This document shows positions 1 through 5,754 of a stretch of 5,754 nt of DNA, piece by piece. The position numbers and the translations under genes were made by a program. The number at the start of each line of letters is the position of its first letter. Positions within the stretch are counted from its first letter, which is position 1. Under the pieces are notes generated by a model. The model ran no database searches. It saw nothing but the letters and a program-made list of their open reading frames with translations, and was not told where the DNA came from. Source of the DNA: Terriglobia bacterium (GTDB lineage Bacteria > Acidobacteriota > Terriglobia > UBA7540); contig JASHTR010000429.1 of assembly GCA_030040455.1 (NCBI GenBank), forward strand, positions 1-5,754, given 5' to 3'.

Positions 1-1
1 T

Positions 2-118
2 ACGGTGACGCTGGTGATTGGAGCGAAAGACGCGGAGCACGCGAACGGCGCGGTGATCGCCGAAATGATTCGGGAGAAACTCCATTACGGCCGGCGCAAC
101 GCGGCCACGGGGAAATAG
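2..118 (+). CDS. C-terminal end of an unidentified protein (5' end outside the window)
   Basis: Frame 2 is open from the window edge to a TAG at 116-118 and encodes 38 residues beginning TVTLVIGAKDAEHANG and ending in a basic tail (HYGRRNAATGK). The pattern of a hydrophobic strand (VTLVIGA), a charged turn and an amphipathic helix (AVIAEMIREKL) looks like the end of a folded alpha/beta domain. The strand with a following G-x-x-D is reminiscent of the terminal strand of LytR_C domains, but the fragment is too short for an assignment. The gene converges on the minus-strand lipase maturation factor gene, and the two coding regions overlap by 34 bp at their 3' ends. That it is coding rests on the protein-like composition and the continuous frame. 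It could be a chance open frame. Confidence 0.5.
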   Translation, partial: TVTLVIGAKDAEHANGAVIAEMIREKLHYGRRNAATGK

Positions 119-1950
119 AGGCCCTCGACTTTTCGTTGCCACCAATTGCCGGAAGCCCTTCGTTCGGCAAAGTCCGTAAACCGGTAGTCGAAGGCGAGCG
201 CTCGCACATAGCGCGGCGGCGCCTCCGGAAAGGGATTTTTGCCAAGCAGTTTGAGAACCGGTGGCGATCCTTCGAGCAGCCGCACCATCAGGTTCACAAA
301 CCAAGGATTCTGTCGATAATTCCCCAGCGCAGCAAACCACATTTGCCAATCGAGCCGAGGCTGATAAGGTGCCACCCACCCCGGAGCTTTGCTGAGGTTT
401 CCTGGCTTGTACTTGAAGGAATAATCGCTCCAATGAATACCATCCTCACTGCCCTGGATGATGATTTCCATTCGTGAAGTTGTCATCACGGCAAAAAGTC
501 CGTAGCTGCTGACGATATGGAAAGGCTCCAGCCAGTCTGTGGCTTCAAGCGCAGGTACGGGAACTGAACGTGGCCCGAAGAGGGTCACCATCACCAGCAC
601 ACCGCTTCCAAACAAAATCACCGCCGCCAACACAAGAAGAGCCGCGCGCCGGCCCGTGGGCCGAACCGCTTTCACAATCGGCGGAAGCACTCGCCGGATA
701 AGCCCTGCCGGCAGGGCGCGGCGGAGGAGCTGATCGTCGAGCAAAAGAACGCACAAGCTCACGGCGAGCAGGTTAAAGAAAGCATAATTCCCGGTGAGAG
801 CGATCAGAATCTGGAAAAAAACCAGCAGCGCGCAGCCCAGAAAACGGACCCGGCGAGGAGTGAATATGAGAAAAGGCACTCCGATCTCCAGGATGAAAAC
901 CCCGTCCGCGGAACACTTTTGGAACCATGCTGGCAACTGGGAGGCGTACCAAGCTAGTGGCGTTGGCAGCGGTTGCGTGTGGTAATGATATTCGAGCGCC
1001 GTCAGATTGCGCCACGTCGGATCGTGACTCAGGAGCTTAACGCAGCCGGAAAGGAACATGAGCCGGAAGAGAAGCCAGCGCAGAAGCCAGATGACAACTT
1101 TGGAAGGGGGCCGCGCGGCGAGGTCGCTCCGGGGCCTTTTCCAATGGCTTTCGAGGCCGCTCCAGGGCACAAGAAAAATGGCGAGACATCCTGCCTCCAA
1201 CAGCAGGATGTCCCACTGGAAGGCCATGAAATCCTGCCCTGCCGTGACAAGTGAAAGATAGAAAACCCAGAGGAGCAGCACCACCGGTCCTGGAGCAATC
1301 CCCAGAATCAGAAGGATAGAAAGGAAAGTTCCACTTCCGGCAAGGAATTTCAGAAATCCGTCGCTGGCATTCAGCCAAGCCAGGGTGGGAAAAAGCCGGT
1401 AGCGCTCCGGCCCGAGGTTTTGCGCGACGGACGCCAGAACGTTATGAATGGGCAAAATGCCATGGGCGCCGGCGAGTCCTGTGATTTGAGGCAGAAGAGA
1501 TGCGAAGGCAGCGAGATAAACAATGCCAAGCAGCCGAAGGAAAATCCAGCGCGTCAGGAAATGAGAAGGGGGGTCGAGCTTCCGGCCCCAAACCAGGTGC
1601 TGGATACGGTCAAAGAACGGGCGATGCCAAGCCACAAACCTGTACGTCCGCTCGCTTGCCGGCGCGAAGCCCGGAAGATAGTTATAAACCCACAGCAGCC
1701 ATCCGCAGCCGTGAACGTAAGAAAGCACCTGAAAAACAGCCTTGGCGGCGCTGGTCACCCCGCCGGAAGGCTGAATGAGCTGGACGGATCGTTGAAATTG
1801 CTCGAGGGGGATTTCGGGAAAGTTGCCGGCAACTTCCTGGAAAGGAGCGTAATCGATTTGATCCTTCGTCAGCTTCTGCCAATAATCGACCCAAAACCGG
1901 CAGAAGCCGCAGTCACCGTCGTAAACCAGGAGGGGCTTGGCATCTCTCAT
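85..1950 (-). CDS. Lipase maturation factor family membrane protein with N-terminal DCC (DUF393) thiol-disulfide domain
   Basis: 621 residues in two fused parts. Residues 6-120 form a DCC/DUF393 domain: the signature YDGDCGFC (10-17) supplies the D-x-x-C-x-x-C cysteines C14 and C17, and TYRFVAWHR (102-110) matches the usual end of the domain. Residues 130 onward match the lipase maturation factor (LMF1-like) family: hydrophobic spans near 135-157, 203-233, 245-263, 284-303, 349-364, 369-386, 389-405 and 435-458, the core motif FQWDILLLEAG (244-254), and a soluble C-terminal domain (about 465-615) containing PRLDWQMWFAAL (531-541) and the NPWF...KNPFP stretch (548-575). LMF proteins are needed in the membrane for folding of secreted lipases. 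A DCC domain with a CxxC pair suggests thiol-disulfide exchange, but this is inferred. M1 is chosen because the DCC motif begins straight after it; its Shine-Dalgarno is weak (AGGG, about 3 nt away), so translation may be coupled to the oxidoreductase gene 22 nt upstream. Length and motifs look intact. Confidence 0.9.
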   Translation of the reverse strand: MRDAKPLLVYDGDCGFCRFWVDYWQKLTKDQIDYAPFQEVAGNFPEIPLEQFQRSVQLIQPSGGVTSAAKAVFQVLSYVHGCGWLLWVYNYLPGFAPASERTYRFVAWHRPFFDRIQHLVWGRKLDPPSHFLTRWIFLRLLGIVYLAAFASLLPQITGLAGAHGILPIHNVLASVAQNLGPERYRLFPTLAWLNASDGFLKFLAGSGTFLSILLILGIAPGPVVLLLWVFYLSLVTAGQDFMAFQWDILLLEAGCLAIFLVPWSGLESHWKRPRSDLAARPPSKVVIWLLRWLLFRLMFLSGCVKLLSHDPTWRNLTALEYHYHTQPLPTPLAWYASQLPAWFQKCSADGVFILEIGVPFLIFTPRRVRFLGCALLVFFQILIALTGNYAFFNLLAVSLCVLLLDDQLLRRALPAGLIRRVLPPIVKAVRPTGRRAALLVLAAVILFGSGVLVMVTLFGPRSVPVPALEATDWLEPFHIVSSYGLFAVMTTSRMEIIIQGSEDGIHWSDYSFKYKPGNLSKAPGWVAPYQPRLDWQMWFAALGNYRQNPWFVNLMVRLLEGSPPVLKLLGKNPFPEAPPRYVRALAFDYRFTDFAERRASGNWWQRKVEGLYFPVAALRRP

Positions 1951-1972
1951 TGTCCCTGACGGCCAGCGGGGT

Positions 1973-3214
1973 TCAGGAGGCGACTTTTTCTTCAGCCACG
2001 TTCCACACCGTCTTCAGGCCGCGCTTCAAGGCGATATTGCCGATCCAGGAGGCGCGCGCGGCTTCAAACCCCACTTCGATATTAGCGTTGGGAGACTTCC
2101 GACTCTTCATGCAATCCAAAAAATTCCGGACATGATCGATCGTGCCGTCACCCTCGGAACGCACGTAGATTTCCGGCTTTGGATAGAATTTTCCAGGCTG
2201 GTTCGGAACGTCCTGAGGATAAACAGCGAGATGGGCGCGGTCAATCTTCAACGTAGCCTTGGTGCCGCGGAATTCAATTCCTCCATCGTCAATGCCATTA
2301 TTGAGCGCGCCGGTATAAGTCACCATAAAATTGCCAGGATATTCGTAAGCCGCCGTGATGGTATCCGGGCATTGCCACTTCATAAGATAGAGATCGCCCG
2401 TTGTAGTGGCCGTCATTGGGGCGGGTTGGTTCATGTACCATTGGATGACGTCGATCCAGTGAGTGAGAAGATCGGTAAGGATGCCACCGCCGAAATCCCA
2501 AAAGAAGCGCCAATGATTGTATTTCTCTTCCGTAAAGGGCTGGTCCGGAGCATCGCCCAACCACATTTTCCAGTACAATTGCGCAGTGTTAATAGGATGC
2601 TTCACCGTCCAGCCGGCGTTTGCCAGGTAGTCCTGATACCAGTAGGTGTGAACGAAGGTGACGTCGCCGAGGATTCCATCGTCCACAAGCTGTTTGCCTA
2701 AAATCCAGTGCGGCCAGCTTCGCTGCTGCGTTCCGGTTTGCACCACGCGGCCGGACGCTTTCACCGCCGCGACCTCCTCAACGCCTTCCGGGATGGAATG
2801 CATAATCGGTTTCTCGCAATACGCATCCTTGCCGGCATGGACTGTATCCAAGAGCACCTGCTTGTGCCAATGATCGGGCGTTGCGATCAGCACGGCGTCC
2901 ACATCCTGACGGTCGAGCACTTGATGATAATCCAGATAGGTCTGCGCCTGCGACCCGGCAATTTTCTGCGCCCGGAGACGGTGTGGCTCGTAAACGTCGC
3001 ACACGGCGACAACTTCGACTTCGGGATTACCCATAAAGGTTCGCATGTCCGAGGTCCCTCGGCCTCCGCAGCCGACTACCCCCAGGCGAACGCGGTCATT
3101 CGCGCCCAGCACGCGCGCTGGCGCCAAGCCTCCCAGCGCGGCAAGGCTTGCTCCGGCTGCCATGGTTCCACTCAGAAAACCCCGCCGCGTAAGCTGGCTT
3201 TTCTGCTTTTCCAT
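1973..3214 (-). CDS. Tat-exported Gfo/Idh/MocA family oxidoreductase
   Basis: 413 residues. A twin-arginine signal lies at the N-terminus (TRRGFLSGT, R10-R11), followed by an Ala/Gly-rich hydrophobic stretch and a likely cleavage near VLGA-ND (about residue 38). An NAD(P)-binding Rossmann fold follows, with GVVGCGGRG (45-53) and the second-strand acidic CDVYEP (72-77). The family motif CEKP (133-136) carries the conserved lysine. GGILTDLLTHWIDVIQW (243-259) is the family's substrate-side helix, with D248, H252 and D255 as likely catalytic or binding residues. These enzymes oxidise or reduce sugars, inositols and related polyols; the substrate cannot be read from sequence. The frame stays open to 3301, but the ATG at 3214 is preferred: GAGGAGGAG lies 9 nt upstream and the Tat motif then falls at the usual distance from the start. 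The lipase maturation factor gene follows after 22 nt, probably in the same transcript. A divergent propeller lipoprotein lies upstream. Confidence 0.92.
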   Translation of the reverse strand: MEKQKSQLTRRGFLSGTMAAGASLAALGGLAPARVLGANDRVRLGVVGCGGRGTSDMRTFMGNPEVEVVAVCDVYEPHRLRAQKIAGSQAQTYLDYHQVLDRQDVDAVLIATPDHWHKQVLLDTVHAGKDAYCEKPIMHSIPEGVEEVAAVKASGRVVQTGTQQRSWPHWILGKQLVDDGILGDVTFVHTYWYQDYLANAGWTVKHPINTAQLYWKMWLGDAPDQPFTEEKYNHWRFFWDFGGGILTDLLTHWIDVIQWYMNQPAPMTATTTGDLYLMKWQCPDTITAAYEYPGNFMVTYTGALNNGIDDGGIEFRGTKATLKIDRAHLAVYPQDVPNQPGKFYPKPEIYVRSEGDGTIDHVRNFLDCMKSRKSPNANIEVGFEAARASWIGNIALKRGLKTVWNVAEEKVAS

Positions 3215-3223
3215 TTCACCATT

Positions 3224-3232
3224 CTCCTCCTC
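3224..3232 (-). promoter_or_regulatory. Ribosome binding site deciding the oxidoreductase start
   Basis: On the minus strand GAGGAGGAG lies 9 nt before the ATG at 3214. It lies inside the longer open frame that reaches 3301, which argues that the extra 29 codons are not translated. A second ATG at 3222-3220, in another frame, sits closer to this site (see the rejected list). Confidence 0.7.
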
Positions 3233-3283
3233 ACGAGACTGTTGCTGGCCTATCGCGCGCTTTGCTGACCGACCAGAATGCGC

Positions 3284-3313
3284 ATCATACCCCAAATCCA
3301 ACGAAATAGTTAA
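3284..3313 (-). promoter_or_regulatory. Candidate sigma70-type promoter for the oxidoreductase-LMF operon
   Basis: Read on the minus strand, TTAACT (3313-3308, 4 of 6 to TTGACA) and TATGAT (3289-3284, 5 of 6 to TATAAT) are separated by 18 nt. Transcription would start near 3277, giving a leader of about 60 nt before the ATG at 3214. Prediction by eye only; the organism's sigma factor preferences are unknown. Confidence 0.4.
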
Positions 3314-3367
3314 AGGATTTTGCGGCGTGTCCTTAATTCCTCAGAAGCTGAAAAGCATTAAAGGCCT

Positions 3368-3458
3368 CTCGCCAAGACGCCAAGAAACCCAAGTTGAACC
3401 CCCCTGAGTTTCTTTGCATACCTTTACGGTTTTGCGCCTTGCATGGGGCTCTTTGCTC
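3368..3458. repeat. Degenerate intergenic inverted repeat of GCAAAG/GCCAAG-type units
   Basis: The left arm carries tandem units GCCAAGAC and GCCAAGAAAC (3371-3388). The right arm, read on the opposite strand, carries GCAAAGA, GCAAGGC, GCAAAAC, GTAAAGG and GCAAAGAAAC (3455 back to 3408). The innermost pair GCCAAGAAAC (3379-3388) and GTTTCTTTGC (3408-3417) is complementary at 9 of 10 positions around a 19-nt loop. This resembles the short CGCAAAGA-type intergenic repeats seen in many environmental bacterial genomes; function unknown. Outer parts pair poorly, so this copy looks decayed. Confidence 0.5.
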
Positions 3459-3534
3459 GTCAATGAATTTCTCTGCACCTTCTCAGGCATTATGGCAGGC
3501 TCGGCAGAATCCTCTATAGAACCGGCACCGAGCA

Positions 3535-3543
3535 TGATATATT
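3535..3543 (+). promoter_or_regulatory. Candidate extended -10 promoter for the propeller lipoprotein gene
   Basis: TGATATATT fits the extended -10 form TGnTATAAT (TATATT, 5 of 6). There is no good -35 box at the expected distance (TATAGA at 3515-3520), which extended -10 promoters can tolerate. Transcription would start about 28 nt before the ATG at 3578, just ahead of its ribosome binding site. Confidence 0.35.
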
Positions 3544-3562
3544 GACGGGCAGATTTCTGGAC

Positions 3563-3570
3563 AAAGGAGG
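3563..3570 (+). promoter_or_regulatory. Strong ribosome binding site of the propeller lipoprotein gene
   Basis: AAAGGAGG is followed by a 7-nt spacer and the ATG at 3578, a near-ideal Shine-Dalgarno that fixes the start. Confidence 0.8.
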
Positions 3571-3577
3571 ATAGCGA

Positions 3578-4924
3578 ATGGCTTCAAGTTCACGTCGCGA
3601 GTTGCTCCGTGGTGCGATGGCGGGGTTGACGGCGGGCACCTTTCTGAGCGCGTGTTCAGGTCCGGCGGCGCGCCGGCCTTCCGCCGGCCAAGGTGAAACG
3701 CCTGCCGAGGGTCAGGAAAGCATTTCGCCTTATCATAAGGCTCCCGTCACATTTTTCGTTCACCGTCTCGGAACCGATCACTCGGAAGGCTGCGCCATTA
3801 TGGATATGAACGGCGACGGGCGGCCCGATATTACGAGCGGTGTTTATTGGTATGAAAACCCAGGCCCTGCGGGTGGTGAGTGGAAGATGCACAAGTTTCG
3901 CCAGATCGCCCCGAACGTTCACGGCATTTCCACCGGGAACAAACCTTTTTGGACGGAGTTCGTCGCGGACAATGGCGAGTTCCCGATCGATGTCAACCAC
4001 GACGGAGCGTTGGACCTGGTGACTTCGTCCTGGCAGAACGACGGCATCTGGTGGTTTGAAAATCCTAAAAAGCAGGGTGTATTGTGGAAACCGCATTTCA
4101 TCTGCCACTCAAAGGAGACGGAGGGCTGGGCGCATGCGGACATCAACGGCGATGGCGTCCCGGACCTTATCGCCGCCCATTACGGCCGGGGTGGGCTCAT
4201 CTGGATCAACTTTGCAGGTCCTGAGCCCGTCGTGCACGATGTCGGGGGGCGCGAATACGATGGCCACGGCGTTGGCATTGGCGATCTCAACGGCGACGGC
4301 AAGGCGGACATTCTGACCCCTTACGGCTGGCTCCAAGGCGTCGACGCTGACCACGACCAATGGATCTGGCACCCGGAATGGGCGCTGGGCGAGACGGGGT
4401 TTCCAATTATCGTCTACGACGTAAACAACGACGGCAAAATGGACGTCATTTACGGCCACGGCCATGACTACGGTCTCTATTGGCTGGAGCAGACTACAGC
4501 GAATGGCAAGCGCGCGTGGCGCCAGCACCTGATTGATGACTCATTCTCCCAGTGCCATGCGCTGAATCTCGCGGATATCGACGCGGACGGCGAGCCCGAG
4601 TTGATTTGTGGCAAGCGCTATCGTGGCCACAACGGTCGTGATCCCGGCGGCTACGATCCGCTGTGCGTCTACTATTACAAGATCCATCGCGATAAGGCTG
4701 ACTTCACGCGCTACACCATCAGTTATAACGGCACGGCGGAGGTAGGCACCCAGATTCTGGTGGATGACATCGACGGAGACGGGGACCAGGATATCATCGT
4801 GGCGGGGAAGACCGGCGTTCACTGGCTCGAAAATCTGCGCGTCAACCAGCGCTCACGCGAAGCGCGCGAAAAAGAGTTGCTGCTGAACACCCAATGGCCT
4901 TTCCCCGGTGAAGACGATCCATAG
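3578..4924 (+). CDS. Tat-type lipoprotein with seven FG-GAP/VCBS calcium-loop repeats (beta-propeller)
   Basis: 448 residues. The N-terminus has a twin-arginine motif (SRRELLRG, R6-R7), a short hydrophobic stretch and a lipobox LSAC with C26 as the predicted lipidated residue. A low-complexity Pro/Ala/Gly/Glu linker (27-50) follows, so the protein is probably anchored to a membrane outside the cytoplasm. The rest contains seven D-x-[ND]-x-D-G-x-x-[DE] loops at residues 76, 138, 188, 236, 281, 333 and 397; six of the seven intervals are completed by a W/Y-rich strand such as VYWYENP, IWWFENP, LYWLEQ or VHWLEN. This periodicity (about 45-64 residues) fits a complete seven-bladed FG-GAP/VCBS propeller. 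The segment GKRYRGHNGRDPGGYDP (345-361) and the histidines before several loops recall the propeller of aldos-2-ulose dehydratase-like proteins; that link is from memory and tentative. Function could be sugar binding, catalysis or a structural role. It starts divergently from the oxidoreductase, and a strong ribosome binding site fixes the start. Confidence 0.88.
   Translation: MASSSRRELLRGAMAGLTAGTFLSACSGPAARRPSAGQGETPAEGQESISPYHKAPVTFFVHRLGTDHSEGCAIMDMNGDGRPDITSGVYWYENPGPAGGEWKMHKFRQIAPNVHGISTGNKPFWTEFVADNGEFPIDVNHDGALDLVTSSWQNDGIWWFENPKKQGVLWKPHFICHSKETEGWAHADINGDGVPDLIAAHYGRGGLIWINFAGPEPVVHDVGGREYDGHGVGIGDLNGDGKADILTPYGWLQGVDADHDQWIWHPEWALGETGFPIIVYDVNNDGKMDVIYGHGHDYGLYWLEQTTANGKRAWRQHLIDDSFSQCHALNLADIDADGEPELICGKRYRGHNGRDPGGYDPLCVYYYKIHRDKADFTRYTISYNGTAEVGTQILVDDIDGDGDQDIIVAGKTGVHWLENLRVNQRSREAREKELLLNTQWPFPGEDDP
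3803..4792 (+). repeat. Seven coding repeats of a calcium-binding loop
   Basis: The loops of the propeller lipoprotein are encoded at 3803-3829 (DMNGDGRPD), 3989-4015 (DVNHDGALD), 4139-4165 (DINGDGVPD), 4283-4309 (DLNGDGKAD), 4418-4444 (DVNNDGKMD), 4574-4600 (DIDADGEPE) and 4766-4792 (DIDGDGDQD). DNA copies share an AACGGCGACGG-like core in only some units, so the repetition is conserved at protein level and is old, not a recent duplication. The last position is D in six loops and E in the sixth. Confidence 0.85.
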
Positions 4925-5192
4925 AGATTGTGGATTCCCGCTTACCCGGGGAATGGCGTATGGTGCGTGCGTTGCGAGTGTCGCCAAGCGACATAAACGG
5001 CGGCTAACTCAGGAAGCCGCAAAAGCGCTCAGGTGGAATGCTGAAACCCGGAAAGATGCCGTAAGGTTTTGGCGTGCCGAGATGAAGCGTGACCACTTCC
5101 GCAAAGACATCGCGGAAATCAGTGGTGCGGGCAAGGTCGCGGTCCTGCTGCATATGTCTTCCGCGCGCGCGGGGACATTGCCGTTGCTTCTC
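4925..5192. other. Convergent spacer without a convincing gene
   Basis: These 268 bp lie between the 3' ends of the propeller gene and the LOG-family gene. A plus-strand frame runs open from 4908 to 5327, but it starts with GTG inside the propeller gene, has no good ribosome binding site, and its last third is antisense to the LOG gene, so I do not call it. Three small hairpins are visible: 4934-4954 (ATTCCC/GGGAAT, 9-nt loop), 4979-4993 (TGTCGC/GCGACA, loop CAA) and 5000-5020 (GCGGCT/AGCCGC, 9-nt loop). None is followed by a clear T tract on either strand. Confidence 0.6.
5154..5178. terminator. GC-rich hairpin just past the LOG-family gene, possible terminator or 3' stabiliser
   Basis: ATGTC (5154-5158) pairs with GACAT (5174-5178), and inside it CCGC (5161-5164) pairs with GCGG (5169-5172) around a GCGC loop, with a small internal loop between the two stems. 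It begins 14 nt after the LOG-family stop codon (5193) on the minus strand. No T tract follows on that strand, so it is not a textbook intrinsic terminator; it may protect the mRNA end or act in both directions. Confidence 0.35.
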
Positions 5193-5754
5193 TCAGAAGA
5201 AGGGACGCGTAAAGGCCGAGCGCAGCTTGCGGTCGCGCTTCAGCCGCTCTTTGAGAACGGAGAACGCTTCCTCGGGAGCATCTGCAAATTGAATCAGTTT
5301 CAAGTCAGCGTCGTTAATTGTTCCTGAGTCTCGCATGAATTCAAAGTTTACAGCGCGCTTCCAGTATTCTGAGCCATAGAGCAGAATCACCGATCGGTGT
5401 CCCATCTTGCCCGTCTGAACCAGGGTGAGAAATTCCCACAACTCATCCATGGTGCCGAAGCCACCCGGAAACACGATCAGGGCTTTGGCCGGTTGAGCAA
5501 ACCAGAGCTTGCGCATGAAAAAATAGTGGAACATGAAGCTGAGCTCAGGCGTGATATAAGCGTTGGGCGCCTGCTCCATCGGCAGCATAATGTTCAGGCC
5601 GACGGATTTTCCCCCGGCTTCGGCAGCGCCTCGATTGGCGGCTTCCATGATACCCGGCCCGCCGCCTGAGCAAACCACCAGAAAGCCGCTGCCGCGGTTG
5701 AGTTCCTTTGACCATTGAGTAATGAGAGCGGCCAGCTCGCGGGCTTCTTCATAA
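5193..5754 (-). CDS. LOG-family (TIGR00730-like) nucleotide 5'-monophosphate phosphoribohydrolase, N-terminus outside the window
   Basis: The frame is open from the right edge to a TGA at 5195-5193, giving 186 visible residues. The true start lies beyond 5754; the GTG at 5678-5676 is an internal valine, because the 25 codons before it (YEEARELAALITQW...) are normal for the family. SGGGPGIMEAANRGA (29-43 of the visible part) is the nucleotide-binding glycine loop, MRK (80-82) carries the conserved arginine, and PGGFGTMDE (96-104) is the diagnostic PGGxGTxxE motif with the catalytic glutamate. Family members are Rossmann-like cytoplasmic enzymes; characterised ones release the base from cytokinin-type or other nucleoside 5'-monophosphates. 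In bacteria the true substrate is often unknown, and some are annotated as lysine decarboxylases in error. The gene converges on the propeller lipoprotein and is probably functionally independent of it. Confidence 0.93.
   Translation of the reverse strand, partial: YEEARELAALITQWSKELNRGSGFLVVCSGGGPGIMEAANRGAAEAGGKSVGLNIMLPMEQAPNAYITPELSFMFHYFFMRKLWFAQPAKALIVFPGGFGTMDELWEFLTLVQTGKMGHRSVILLYGSEYWKRAVNFEFMRDSGTINDADLKLIQFADAPEEAFSVLKERLKRDRKLRSAFTRPFF

Larger units (their letters stand above)
3215..3577. other. Divergent intergenic control region
   Basis: These 363 bp separate the starts of the minus-strand oxidoreductase and the plus-strand propeller lipoprotein. They contain the leaders and ribosome binding sites of both genes, candidate promoters in each direction, and a degenerate inverted repeat in the middle (3368-3458). 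No convincing protein is encoded here; short open frames lack composition or start signals that would support them. The shared region would allow joint regulation of both genes, but I see no clear operator palindrome for a named regulator. Confidence 0.7.

Noticed and set aside
1420..1959. A 179-codon + strand open frame antisense to the start of the LMF gene.
   Set aside because: The opposite strand encodes the DCC motif and LMF membrane spans; the + strand product is a low-information sequence with no family features.
1937..2701. A 254-codon + strand open frame antisense to the oxidoreductase.
   Set aside because: It lies mostly within a clearly conserved Gfo/Idh/MocA gene, shows no recognisable domain, and is explained by GC-rich codon use on the coding strand.
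3172..3222. A 16-codon minus-strand frame starting at an ATG 8 nt before the oxidoreductase start and overlapping it.
   Set aside because: It shares the same GAGGAGGAG site but its spacing is too short for efficient use, and its product has no visible features. It could at most tune initiation at the true start.
3215..3301. A 29-codon N-terminal extension of the oxidoreductase.
   Set aside because: The extension would contain the strong ribosome binding site and would bury the Tat motif about 40 residues into the protein.
3493..3507. TGGCAGGCTCGGCAG as a sigma54 promoter.
   Set aside because: The -24 GG is present but GC is not at the required distance for the -12 element, and the TTGC core is missing.
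3542..3547. TTGACG as a -35 box for the propeller gene.
   Set aside because: The matching -10 position falls on the ribosome binding site, which would leave no leader containing it.
4908..5327. A 139-codon + strand open frame across the convergent spacer.
   Set aside because: It starts with GTG inside the propeller gene, lacks a good ribosome binding site, and overlaps 135 bp of the conserved LOG-family coding region antisense.

Overview
The window carries six protein-coding regions, two of them cut by the window edges, with high-GC third positions throughout. No RNA gene, CRISPR array, insertion sequence or phage gene is visible. The mix of a Tat-exported Gfo/Idh/MocA oxidoreductase, a Tat/lipobox FG-GAP (VCBS) propeller lipoprotein and a DCC-fused lipase maturation factor suggests a Gram-negative soil or aquatic bacterium of the Acidobacteriota or Verrucomicrobiota/Planctomycetota type. 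This is an inference from gene content only; the sequence contains no phylogenetic marker that would settle it.

Layout, left to right: (1) the last 38 codons of an unidentified + strand gene (2-118), which overlaps tail-to-tail with (2) a 621-residue minus-strand protein (85-1950) that joins an N-terminal DCC (DUF393) thiol-disulfide domain to a multi-spanning lipase maturation factor. (3) Just 22 nt upstream, on the same strand, is a Tat-exported Gfo/Idh/MocA oxidoreductase (1973-3214; 413 residues when started at the codon with a good ribosome binding site). Genes 3 and 2 probably form a two-gene transcript. (4) A divergent control region of about 360 bp (3215-3577) holds candidate promoters for both directions and a degenerate inverted repeat built from GCAAAG/GCCAAG-like units. 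(5) A + strand Tat/lipobox lipoprotein (3578-4924) has seven calcium-loop repeats, which fits a complete seven-bladed beta-propeller. (6) A convergent spacer (4925-5192) with several GC-rich hairpins and no convincing gene leads to (7) the C-terminal part of a LOG-family (TIGR00730-like) nucleotide phosphoribohydrolase on the minus strand (5193 to beyond 5754).

Functionally, the central part looks like an envelope-directed module: an exported NAD(P)-type sugar oxidoreductase, an exported propeller lipoprotein divergent from it, and a membrane protein whose family helps exported lipases fold. The propeller resembles the propeller part of aldos-2-ulose dehydratase-type proteins, and the Gfo/Idh/MocA family includes 1,5-anhydrofructose reductase, so chemistry on keto- or anhydro-sugars outside the cytoplasm is a testable hypothesis, not a conclusion. 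The LOG-family gene is probably unrelated housekeeping. I see no clearly new defence or mobile system here.
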